Shown: piece by piece, positions 34,063 through 44,568 of the stretch
Numbering within the stretch: the first letter of the stretch is position 1
How the letters are laid out: each line of letters begins with the position of its first letter
DNA from: Chelydra serpentina
Lineage: Eukaryota; Chordata; Testudines; Chelydridae
Reading direction: 5' to 3'
NCBI GenBank assembly: GCA_037349315.1
Contig: JBAIAC010000048.1
Span: 35,094,501-35,158,500, forward strand
Length of the DNA: 64,000 bases
The notes under the pieces: generated by a model
The model's database searches: none
What the model saw: only the letters and a program-made list of their open reading frames with translations
Told to the model about the DNA's origin: nothing
Position numbers and translations under genes: made by a program

Positions 34063-36778
34063 CTCACTAAATATTTAGGGACTGATCTAGATACCAGTGA
34101 AATAAATGGGAGTCTTTCAATTATATTCAGTGGGCATTCAATCAGGCACTTTGAGATAGTTTGGAAATGAAAAACTAAAGCCCATGTGTGTTTTTTAAAA
34201 ACTATTTATTTGGGTTAATTCAATCCAGATGGCTGTTTTATTCATAATGTTCTGGTGGGGAATATGTGCTCTTTATTTGTTCTGTTACTCTGGAGCAAAA
34301 TGTTTGCTTCAAGTATATGAAAACGACAATCAAAAATCCACCACAGCATTCCACAGTGATATTTACAATTAGCTCCTTTTGTTTTACTGCTTTTAATTCC
34401 TTAAGAAAGAGCAAGACAAGACCAGACAATGAAAGATCACTGACAACTCCACAGTACATTGCCCCTGGCATTGATATTGTTTCTTTTTTCTGATTCTGTT
34501 ACTTTTAATTTCCGGAGTATTCATCCTCATAATCCCTGTACCATCTTTAAAGTCCTATGAGAAATAGCCAAGTTGCCATTTGCTGTGATTTATAATGTGA
34601 TTCCATTCTGGTGGCATTGTGTGCACAAAAGAGTAAATAGAATAGAAAAGGTTCTTGGCTTTTGCACAGCCCATATACAAATTGTGATTCTTTTTACATT
34701 ATTTCCTGCTTCAGTTCTTGGATTTATTATTTGACAATTTTCCATTTATAAATCTACATATTAGTCTTGTGCAGCCTCTAGTTTCCTAGATACTGCCTTC
34801 ATTGTTCAGTTTTGTAGGGCAAAAAATGCCCACCATCAAGACAACTGATGAACTTAGACTGCTCATTTCTCAAACACCCGTATCTGCAATGTGTTTAGAT
34901 GACAGCATCACAAACAGAGAATTCAGAATATACTCCACCACAGTAGTTCTCAAACTATGGCTCATGGAGAAAAATTTAAGTCAGAGCCATTCCTCCAACC
35001 ATAGGCAACGTCAGATTTACTCTCTGATGATGCATCTGTTATCATGAGGTTACATCTCAGCCAATTAGTAAACAGTTCATTATTTCACAAACAGTTAATA
35101 GTTTAGTTAACAGTTAAACTTTTGGTTAGTTTCTATGTCATTGGTGCAAAATGATTGTAAGCGACATGACTTTTAGCAAACACTATGCATGTTAGATTTA
35201 TATAGAAATTCCAAACAGCAGTTGTAATTGTAATAAAGATATTTGTCATTAGTAAGAAGAAACACTCCTGTAAAGAATAACAATTATTTCCCTTTGTCGC
35301 ATTTTAACATTGATTTTAATATGTATAATGGTATAAACCCAGTGGTTTCTAAACTGTGGTCAATGGAGTGACTATTGTGACTGACAGACTGGGGAATGAA
35401 CCAGGGACCTCCAGAGCTAAAAAAGCATAAGCTGCTACAGTTTGAACTGATATAGTAATAAAATAAAGCCGCGGGCTGTAACAACTCAGATCATCTGAGG
35501 ATCAGCACATACTGGGCACTCACGGCAAGTTGCAGGAGCTCTTGCTGGTGGACCATGAAGAGCTGTTCATATCGTACTGTCTCTCTTTGTTTCCAGTTGC
35601 TTCTACAGCTGACCAGGCTCTTCACAACACTGAACAACCTGGGCACCTATAAATGTAGTGAAAAGCAAAGACAAACCAACTTTGCTGCTAGTAACTAGGC
35701 GTCCCTCAAAGGAGAGGAAGCAGGAACTGGTCTCAGGGTCTGGAGCATACAGCCACCAATAGGAGATGAATGTCCAGGGCAGAGTGGAACAAAGAGGCCA
35801 GGCAATATGTTCAGAGAAACAGGAAGGAAGATGACTAGATGAGTGGGCAGTATGAACAGGTGGAAGGGGAACAAGCTGCAGAGATGTACATTGGGAAAGG
35901 CAAGGGAGAAGTATCTGCAGTGGGGGAAAACAAAGAAAAGGGACTATAAGATACAAGAGAGGAGCAGAACAATGGGGAGAGAAGAACAAAAGAAGAGAAT
36001 GCAATTTATTTTAAGGACAAGGCAATTTATTGTAGTAACAATAGCTAAAAAGTAACCAAATACTTTCCTGATGTTACTTTTCCATGTGCATAAATTGCCA
36101 TTGTTGTGTATGTGGATGGGATGTATGTGATAACAAACAGGAGTGCGGGGGATGGCATGGGTGGCTTAATCACAAATAGGAGGGGACATTGTCCACAAGA
36201 CAATGTCTCCATCAGGATGTGGCCCATACCATGTAAAACGTCCTCCAGTATAAACCCTGTTGCTTTCTTACCAGGTCAGTTTTAGCTCCGTTCTCATTCC
36301 CACAATGTGTTAATATTTAGACATACAAAGTGACTGAGCACCTCGCAGTTTAATTGATCTAATTTGCACATTTAATTCTGAAGGAATTATTCATTGTAAA
36401 TCTACCTCTCTGGGGCTTTCAGTCCAGTCCTTTTATTTTATGAATATAAAATATTAATATAATTACAATTTCCTCCATCCTCAAGCCACTTCAATAGATT
36501 ATGTACAGTTTTCAGTGCAAATGTGCTATTACAAGCTGTTCTGAGTTACCAACTTGGCGAGCTGGGTGAATTATCCACAACAAATAATTTATTGTAAGAA
36601 TATAATATCTTGTTTTATTCATAAATTGTCTGGCACCAAGTTTTGATTTTCATTTATTAATTATTCCAAATTATCCGCAGAATAATGTAGGTGAATAATT
36701 TTTCATCTGTAGTGAGCAGTTCACTCTACATTTTCAATAACTGAAATCTGAACTGTTGGGATTGGACATGCAGATCAC
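34063..36778. other. No gene; two partial hAT-like ends
   Basis: Two direct copies of a hAT-like terminus are present: CAGTAGTTCTCAAACTATGG at 34941 and CAGTGGTTTCTAAACTGTGG at 35340, each followed by a 'tcatggag' or 'tcaatggag' phrase. Neither has a partner end I can identify. A minus-strand frame of 133 codons (36004-35603) is hydrophobic but shows no family motif and is not called. Confidence 0.35.
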
Positions 36779-36789
36779 ATGGTATGCTT

Positions 36790-36973
36790 TAAAGGGTCCT
36801 GTGGCACCTTACAGACTAACAGAGGTATTGGAGCATAAGCTTTCATGGGTGAATACCCACTTCATCGGAATTCACCCACGAAAGCTTATGCTCCAATACC
36901 TCTGTTAGTCTATAAGGTGCCACAGGACCCGTTGTCGCTTCTACAGATCCAGACTAACACGGCTACCCCTCTG
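36790..36973. mobile_element. Folded-back Penelope-like element tail
   Basis: Two inverted copies of the Penelope terminus lie tail to tail. The arms at 36794-36854 and 36870-36930 match in 59 of 61 positions, separated by about 15 bp. The right arm continues into the family terminus (agactaacacggctacc). The unit is flanked by an 11-bp direct duplication, ATGGTATGCTT, at 36779-36789 and 36974-36984. It therefore inserted as one event, already folded. No coding sequence remains. Confidence 0.85.
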
Positions 36974-36984
36974 ATGGTATGCTT

Positions 36985-38248
36985 CGGTTCTCTGATTGGA
37001 TAAGTGCCAAGTTTCTGCTATGGTCATGCTTAAAAATTCAAAATATGCTTTCCCTACATATACTCCAATCATTACTTATTATTAGAGCAGGTTGTGAATT
37101 TTTCTGCAACATGATTTTTTGTTAGAAAATGCTGATTCATTGTAATTGAAATTTTTCATGGAAATGTAGCAGTTTTGACCAAGCACTTTCATTGGGAAGC
37201 TCTCTCAGGTCCAGGATGGTATTCATGACCAGAGAGACGCCCCACACCTGTAAAACAACAGGTAAATGAGGAATCAAGCATAGCAGGGACATAAACCTGG
37301 GTCCGCCCATATCCTAACTGAGTGCTCTAAGCACCTGCCACTCAAAGGTGTTTGTGGGGTGAAGGGGTGTTTCTCTCAGAACATTTTTTCTGCATTGGAA
37401 CAAAAACAAGTTCTGAAACCAAAATTGTGTGTGAAATAGAATTCTTGTTTTCCAACCAACCCTGATAAATATTAACTGTTTTTGTGAACATTCCTTCCAG
37501 CAACATTTGTCCCCTACAACATTACCACAAAGCAAACACATACGTGATGAGAGCACAGAAGCAGCAAATTCATAAAAAAAAAAAATTGGCAGAACTGTTG
37601 CAGACATTTTTCACCCACTCCACAGCTTTGATTGATGGCCCGCCCAGCTCTTATGTGTTTTTAGCACTTTGTCAAGGACATGTTCAAGTTCTGAATTCTG
37701 CTCTCATTTGCACCTGTGCAAGTCCAAAGAAATTCCACTGGCTTCAGAAGAGTTACTTCATATTTACATCAGCGTAATGGAGTCCAGACTTTGTCCCGTT
37801 AGTATCTCTGATGAGTATTACTAACCCTTACATAATAAAAGGACTCTCACAGGCACTACAAAAACTATGAGACTATTGGAATGAATATGACTGTGCTTTA
37901 AAAATAATTCTTCCCACTTTAGTGCACATCATTTACAGAATCTGAATGTTTAGAAATCAGCTTAAAAGGAAATACTTGTAACTATGTTCATTCCATAATT
38001 AGTAAACTATAAAAGTTTTCTTTTGCATATCCATTTACTAGGCCAGTAATCTCTGAGGGATCTATACAGGTTTTGTATGGTTTGAGCCATGGAGCATTTG
38101 CAGAACTCTGAAGATGCTGGTGAATACGTTCTCTGTGATTCCTAGGCTGGATACTGATTATGTAGCACTTAGAATTTTAGCACTTTTTTTCTTCTTTGCC
38201 TCTGTGATACAGGACCCATCTATATTCCGTACATACATCTGTTTTGCT
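36985..38248. other. No gene; old palindromic repeat traces
   Basis: The segment about 37085-37470 starts TAGAGCAGGTTGTGAA and ends near CCAACCAACCCTGAT. It seems a decayed AT-rich element with a SINE-like piece ('ggacataaacctgggtccgc') inside, near 37290. The segment about 37688-37795 ('ttctgaattctgctctcatt' onward) resembles an ancient amniote palindromic repeat. No coding region. Confidence 0.35.
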
Positions 38249-38256
38249 CTAATGAT

Positions 38257-38922
38257 TAGGGCCCTACCAGATTCATGGTCCATTCTGGTCAATTTCATGG
38301 TCATAGGATTTTAAAACTCATAAATTCCATGATTTCAGCTATTGAAATCTGAAATTTCATAGTGTTGTAATTGTAGCGGTCCTGATCCAAAAAGGAGTTG
38401 GGGGAGGTCACAAGGGTGTTGTGTGTGGGGGTTGTAGTACTGCTACCCTTACTTCTGCGCTGCTACTGGCGGCGGTGCTGCCTTTAGAGCTGGGCAGCTA
38501 GAGAGCGGCGGCTGCTGGCCAGCAGCCCAGCTCTGAAAGCAGAGCGACCGCCAGCAGCAGCGCAGAAGTAAGGGTGGCATGGTATGGTGTTGCCACCCAT
38601 ACTTCTGCACTGCTGCTGGCAGGGCGCTGCCTTTAGGACTGGGCGCCTTGCCAACAGCCACTGCTCTCCGTCTCCCCAGCTTCTGCAGTGCAGAAGAAAG
38701 GGTGGCAATACCACAAACCCCTTAAAATAACCTTGTGCCCCCCCCGCAACTCCCTTTTGGATCAGAACACCTAATTTGCGAAACGCTGGTCCCTCTCATC
38801 CTCCTCCTCCTCCCCCCCCCCCACCCCATGAAATCCGTATAGTATAGGGTAAAAGCACACAAAAGACCAGATTTCACGGTTCATGACACGTTTTTCATGG
38901 CCGTGAATTTGGTAGGATCCTA
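38257..38922. mobile_element. hAT-type MITE, 666 bp
   Basis: Ends are TAGGGCCCTACCAGATTC and, on the minus strand, TAGGATCCTACCAAATTC. A perfect 8-bp duplication CTAATGAT lies at 38249-38256 and 38923-38930. The GC-rich centre (38440-38700) holds an imperfect repeat around 'acttctgcgctgctactgg', present in both orientations, so the middle can also fold. A C-run lies near 38811. No transposase. Confidence 0.9.
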
Positions 38923-38930
38923 CTAATGAT

Positions 38931-40359
38931 GCTGACAAGTTCATAATATGCATGTTCAGACATCTGAATGATGGGCACCTTGAACAGAGTGAGATTTAAA
39001 GGGACATACAACTGAACAGTCTGGCCTGTTCAGAAGCTGGAATCACTGGGAATCTTATGAGGAAGACCATTCTTATGAGGTTTACAGTCCAGTTTCCTAG
39101 AGATCTGGATTTTTCAGACAAATTTCTGATAACTGAACTTGAACTGAAAAAAGTTTGAGGTTCATTCATCACTAATAAACACGTTATTTTTTAATCATTT
39201 TTCTTAGCTCTAAGCTTATTTGTTCTCATGTCATTGTTTTAAGTGCCTGGTCAATTTCTGGTGTTTGCACAGTGAAGGTATGTTCATTTGGGCCTGTTTA
39301 AACCACTGTACACATTCTTTCCCTGAATGCTATGAAGATGGGATTCATGTGGGCCTTTGTATTTTGTTTACTTTGAAGGAAAGAAAGTTCCCAAAATAGC
39401 TCCTTTGGAGTCTATTTCTTTTACTGTTTTGTCACCACATAAAGGTTGTTGAACATTCAGTTATATGAAATATAATATAAATATGATACAGATTTTATTT
39501 TCACCTATATGTCTCTCTATGATCTGATACTGATAAATGCCTTCATGTAACTAAACAGCCATAATTTTAATGGAAGGTAGGGGCAGAGGTTTATGGTTTT
39601 CGTGATGATTGATTCTTGCAATTTCTTATAATGGGACCTCAGTCATCATCATGTGTTCATAGATGTTCCGTATAAATATTAAAATACTATACAAATTACT
39701 CAGGAGTCCTTATGGAGGCTTCCAAATTATTATTTCACTACAGCTGGACCAAATAATATATCTGCCAGAAAATGTGGCATGCTTCATGTTGGTAGTGCTG
39801 AATGTTGATGAGATGGATTTTAATAATGAGTGGAAATGAGTTTAAGGCAGTAAATAAACAAATTCACAGGTGGTGCTGCTAGTCCCTGAGTGAGAGAGAT
39901 TTAATCAGCAGAGATAGTAAGAGAGAATAGATTTTTGCAAGCACGAAAAGGACAAAAGTGAGGTGGTTTGTCACTCTTCATTAGCACAGTTGGAGATGGA
40001 TACGCAGATTGTCTCAAAATCCAAACAAAAGGTTTAGGTAAAAGAAAGTCCAAGTTTGCAGTGTACTAATCTAAACTTTCATCAGAAGTCATGGCCCTTA
40101 TCCTCCAAACACTTATGTACATGCCTAATTTTAAGCATGTGTGTGGGCCCATTGAAGTCAAAGGCTTCACACGTGTGCTTGCAAGATTAGGGTTTTTATC
40201 TGTTTCCAAAAAGTTTTATGGAAAATAAACCTAGGAAAGGACCTTTGCAAGGTTAAGTGTTCTCCTAATTGAGGATATCACAGCCAAAGAGGGGTAAATA
40301 TATTCTCAGCATGAGACACCTTCTACATTTTCCTTTGGTCTCCTACAGAAAAATTCTTT
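38931..40359. other. No gene; half of an old palindromic repeat
   Basis: No coding region recognised. At about 40090-40200 a palindromic amniote repeat half is visible ('cttatgtacatgcctaattt', then 'cccattgaagtcaaaggctt'). Confidence 0.3.
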
Positions 40360-40448
40360 AGGCCAAAATTCATATACCGTGTAACAGTGTGCGACACAGC
40401 TGAAGTGAATGGAATTGCCTCTGATTACAGCAGGTCTGAATTTGGCCT
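40360..40448. mobile_element. Short palindromic MITE remnant
   Basis: Inverted ends AGGCCAAAATTCA and, on the minus strand, AGGCCAAATTCAGAC bound 89 bp. The interior has the 'gaagtgaatggaattgc' phrase common in ancient amniote palindromic repeats. No target duplication resolved. Confidence 0.45.
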
Positions 40449-40894
40449 CTAACTTCAAACTTCAGCTATTTGGGTGCCTAGACCATCTGCAGATCCCTTG
40501 AAAATGTTGGCAGATTTGTAGATTCCTCCAGATCTAGAAGAGTTAAAACACATTCCAAGTTGCCATCACTTTTGTTTTTTCAATCCCAAGCTTTCTCCCA
40601 TACGTTGACTAATGAAAATAGCTCTAAACAAGAAATGACTTTCCTAACTCCCTGACTGCAAGTTTAATTGTAATTGATTATATGAAAGAGAACTGTCACC
40701 AGGTTACTTCCTTTTCTTCTCTCTTTCAGCTGCGCCCCAAGACTGAGTTGATCAGGCACTAAGATTCTTTTTCTCTCTTTCTTTCCCCACCCCAAGGCAC
40801 GTTCAGCATGTATGGGAAAGATTATTCTTATTGGCAAACTTTATCTTCTGACATGACAACAAAGGAAATTAAGTCCATGATGAAAAGTATCCCT

Positions 40895-41370
40895 TTTAAT
40901 GCCAGTCACCATCAGTGCCTCTTGCATTGCCACCTGAGACACCCCCGTGTCTCACCCCAACACCAAGTGGCAGGACCTCCTACCATCCTTGGAGGATGAA
41001 GAGCCCATGTGGGTTCATCTGTATTCCACCCTGCTCCCATGGCCCGCCAGGGAGATTTGTTGGCGGCTCCTTCATGGAGCCATGAGCATGGGTGTGTACC
41101 TGGTACAGCTCACCACCTCCCCCAACACTTGCCTCTTCTGCAGCAAGAGGGAGACCCTGGTGCACATCTACCTCAAATGCAGCAGGTTGCATCCCCTTTA
41201 CTAGCTCCTCCAGAATCTTCTCCTCAGGTCTAGTTGCACTTTTCTTAGCACCTCCTGATCTATGCTCACACCATCCGTGGCCCCACAAAGTCACGAGTCC
41301 TCCTCATCAACCTTCACCGGGCACTGTATGGGGAGGTACTCTGCAACTATGGGGCCTATTTTTGATCCTC
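40895..41370 (+). pseudogene. Tx1/L1-like LINE ORF2 C-terminal fragment
   Basis: The frame at 40947-41204 contains PWPAREICWRLLHGAM and CLFCSKRETLVHIYLKCSRL. This is the zf-RVT-like C-terminal region that follows the reverse transcriptase in Tx1/L1-type LINEs (CxxC then H...C). After 41204 the frame is broken, though similarity seems to persist to about 41370. No RT or endonuclease domain is attached. Old fragment. Confidence 0.6.
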
Positions 41371-41393
41371 CCTAAAGTCACGTCTCTGGGCAG

Positions 41394-41783
41394 CAGGGCC
41401 ATCCTTAGCTATCTGGGGCCCTACGCAGCCCCCCCATGGGGTGGGTGTGTGGGGCCCGAGGCCTCTGTGAGAGGGGGGGGCTGGCCCCAGGGATCTGGGG
41501 ATGGGCACAGGGCTGGCTTGGCGGACAGGGGGGAAGCACCCCCCAGCACTCACCGGTGACATGGCTGGGTCTGGGTCACTGCACTTCCCACTGCCGGTGA
41601 GTGCAGGCCTGGCCCTGCTGCACTCCTCAGGGGAGTGGGGGTGGGGCTGGTGTGGAGCAGGGGCAGGAAGAGACGGGGCTGGGAAGGGGCGGGAAGAGGC
41701 GGGGTGGAGCTGGGGCGGGGGCCATTGGAAAGAGGCTGGGCAGGGGCTGGAGCAGGACGCAGCTGCGCAGGGCACCAGGAAAT
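41394..41783. mobile_element. GC-rich hAT-like fragment
   Basis: Starts CAGGGCCATCC, similar to the CAGGGCCGxCC ends of the GC-rich hAT MITEs in this window. It continues as G-rich, repeat-like sequence to about 41783, where a CR1 fragment begins. No matching right end or target duplication, so probably truncated. Confidence 0.4.
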
Positions 41784-41995
41784 TTGATGCCAGTTATCTC
41801 ATCATAGAAGGCAATCAGGTTGGTGAGGCATGACTTGCCCTTGGTGAATCCATGTTGACTGTTCCTTGTTGACACCTTCCTCTCCTCCAAGTGCTTCAAA
41901 ATGGATTCCTTGAGGGCCTGCTCCATGATTTTGCTGGGGATTGACCGGTCTGTAGTTCCCTGGGTTCTCTTTCTTGGAAGTTTTATCACAGACTT
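41784..41995 (-). pseudogene. CR1 reverse transcriptase fragment
   Basis: Read on the minus strand it gives ESILKHLEERK, QHGFTKGKSCLTNLIAFYDE and ITG, which is the region just upstream of the catalytic block of CR1 RT. About 70 codons only, cut at both ends. Confidence 0.75.
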
Positions 41996-42514
41996 TAATG
42001 GGTACAGGGTCTGGCCTGCTCTCAGTAAAGATGAGCTAAAGCTTCTTCTTCAGCCTTCTTTAGTGTTCTTGAGACTCAGATAGGTTTTCATTTCAACCAT
42101 GCTGATGATCGTTCAGACTGTCTCCTAATACACTGAGGGTATGTCTACACTACGGTACTAGTTCGATTTCTGTGAAACCGAACTTGTGAACCCGATATTT
42201 CCAGGTCCATTGTTCGAATCCACACCAGGGATGTTTATTCGAATGTCCGAGTCCACAGTAGGGGGGCAAGCGTCGACATTGCAAGCGGTGCACTGTGGGT
42301 AGCTATCCCACAGTTCCCGCAGTCCCGCCTGCCCACTGGAATTCTGGGTGTAGCCCCCAGTGCCTTGTGGGAACGAAATTGTGTCAAGGGTCGGTATACG
42401 TACATTTCATCACTCGACCCACACTTCCACCTTCCCTACGTGAAAGCGCCGGCGGGGAATGAATTCGCGCCCTTTTCCTGTGGCTGATAGCTCGGACGCC
42501 ACTGGACAGTGAGC

Positions 42515-43798
42515 ATGGAGCCCTCCGCGATTATCGCAGATGTTCTGTCCGTAGCCAACAACTCGCGCCTTATAGCGCACCTTTTCCAGACTCTGATGCA
42601 GAGAAATCGGGAGAGGAGACAACGTAATCTCCGGGAGTACTTAAACTGTGAAAGGGGCATTGATCTCTTGCAAAGCGCTGGACCCCGGACCCTAGACATC
42701 ATGGTGGCAATGGGTCACGTTGATCCCGTGGAACGGCGATGCTGGGCAAGGGAAACAAGCACTGACTGGTGGGACCGCATAGTGCTGCAGGTATGGGATG
42801 AGTCCCAGTGGCTGCGAAACTTTCGGATGCGTAAGTGCACTTTTATGGAACTTTGTGAGTTGCTGTCCCCTGCCCTGAAGCGCCAGGACACCCGGATGCG
42901 AGCTGCCCTCACTATCCAGAAGCGAGTGGCCATAGCCCTCTGGAAGCTTGCAACCCCTGACAGCTACCGGTCAGTAGCGAACCAATTTGGAGTGGGCAAG
43001 TCTACCGTGGGGGTTGCTGTGATGCAGGTAGCCCGTGCAATCGTTGACCTTCTGCTCCACAAAGTAGTGACCCTGGGAGACGTGCAGGCGATCATAGATG
43101 GCTTCGCTGCAATGGGATTCCCAAACTGCGGTGGGGCCATAGATGGGACACACATCCCTATCCTGGGACCGGAGCACCAGGGCGGCCAGTATATTAACCG
43201 AAAGGGCTATTTTTCTATGGTTCTGCAAGCACTAGTGGACCACAAAGGACGTTTTACAAACATCAATGTTGGGTGGCCAGGAAAGGTTCATGATGCTCGT
43301 GTTTTCAAGAACTCTGGTCTGTTTAGACGCCTGCAACAGGGGGTTTATTTCCCTGACCACAAAATCACTGTTGGGGATGTGGAGATGCCAACAGTGATCC
43401 TGGGGGACCCTGCCTACCCGCTAATGCCATGGCTCATGAAGCCATACACGGGAGCCCTGGACACTGAAAAGGAGCTCTTTAATTACCGCCTGAGCAAGTG
43501 CAGAATGGTGGTGGAGTGTGCCTTTGGCCGTCTCAAAGCAAGATGGTGAAGCTTACTTACTCGCTCCGACCTCAGCCCTAAAAATATCCCCATTGTGATT
43601 GCAGCGTGCTGTGTGCTCCACAATCTCTGTGAGATCAAGGGGGAGACATTTATGCAGGGCTGGGAGATTGAGGCAAATCGACTATCAGCAGATTACGCTC
43701 AGCCAGACACCAGAGCCATTCGAAGATCACAGCGGGAGGCGGTCCGCATCCGGGAAGCTTTGAAAGCTCGCTTCCAGACAGAGCGGGTTAACCAGTGA
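42515..43798 (+). pseudogene. Harbinger DDE transposase, one in-frame stop
   Basis: This gene would cut and paste the element by binding its ends and cleaving with a DDE nuclease. ATG at 42515 has A at -3 and G at +4. The frame GTG AGC precedes it and is not needed. The DDE_Tnp_4 core shows GAIDGTHIP (Asp about 210), PGKVHDARVF, GDPAYPL (Asp about 298) and VECAFGRLK (Glu about 334), so all three catalytic residues are present. A TGA at 43547-43549 (codon 345) interrupts the frame, which then continues unshifted to a stop at 43798. The lost tail contains the conserved CCVLHNLCE region. Full length would be 427 codons, normal for the family. The stop lies where relatives carry Arg after RW, so a CGA to TGA change is likely. 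Confidence 0.92.
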
Positions 43799-43916
43799 CT
43801 GCTACACTTCCGTAAACAGATACTGGACCTTCCCCTGTCCCTTTACACATGTCCCGTTGCCCATCCTCCCATTACCAACTGCCTTCCCCCTCCTTGTATC
43901 AACGCTGTAAAGTCAC

Positions 43917-43922
43917 AATAAA
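43917..43922 (+). terminator. Poly(A) signal for the transposase
   Basis: AATAAA 118 bp after the transposase stop codon, followed by a T/G-rich stretch ('ttttctgtttg'). Position and strand fit 3' end formation of the transposase mRNA. Confidence 0.6.
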
Positions 43923-44484
43923 GGAAAGATTTTTCTGTTTGAACCTGTTCCTGTACTTCTTCTTGGGTAATGATTATCACCGTGTAGGCATACGGCGGTT
44001 GGGGGGCGGTTTGGTTGGGGGACACTTCCCTTCAAAGGGGAAGCTGTTGATCCTGCCCAAAGCGCAGTGCCAAGAGGTGTTCCGCTTGCTTAAAGGGACC
44101 ATCAACCTCTCCTAATCCCATGTGTGTGTGGTGGTGTCTATGTGCCTTGTACGTATTGAGTATCGCCAACGGATCACACAGTGCATTGATCTATCCAGCA
44201 GGCTACTGTCAGCCGCAAAAGATCAGCGACCACCCTCCCCAAACATACAGTGCACCACCCAACCCCCAACCCCACGTTTAGAACGTAGAAACCAGCACAA
44301 CGAAGGAAAGGTGTGCTTAATGCATGCAATGTGTACTGTGCTTGTCACTTCAGCAGTTAACCTGTCTGCACCCTTGTTTGTGCTCCCATTCTCTGCACTT
44401 AAAAACCATGTTAACCACTACCCAGAGATACAAACGGTCCCATTTAAAACACTCAGGGAAACATCGGTGAACCAAAAAACAAGA

Positions 44485-44490
44485 TTTATT
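44485..44490 (-). terminator. Poly(A) signal for the Myb-like gene
   Basis: AATAAA on the minus strand, 78 bp beyond the stop codon of the Myb-like gene. It faces the transposase poly(A) signal across about 560 bp of non-coding spacer, so the two genes converge tail to tail. Confidence 0.6.
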
Positions 44491-44568
44491 CAACAAAACA
44501 GTAACTTAACATGGAACCTGGGAAGGGAGGTGCTCAGGGGTGCTGCTGGATGGAGAGGAGGGAAAAGT

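Noticed and set aside
35603..36004. Hydrophobic 133-codon minus-strand frame resembling a membrane protein
   Set aside because: Hydrophobicity follows from T/C-rich strand bias; no start context, motif or repeat support.
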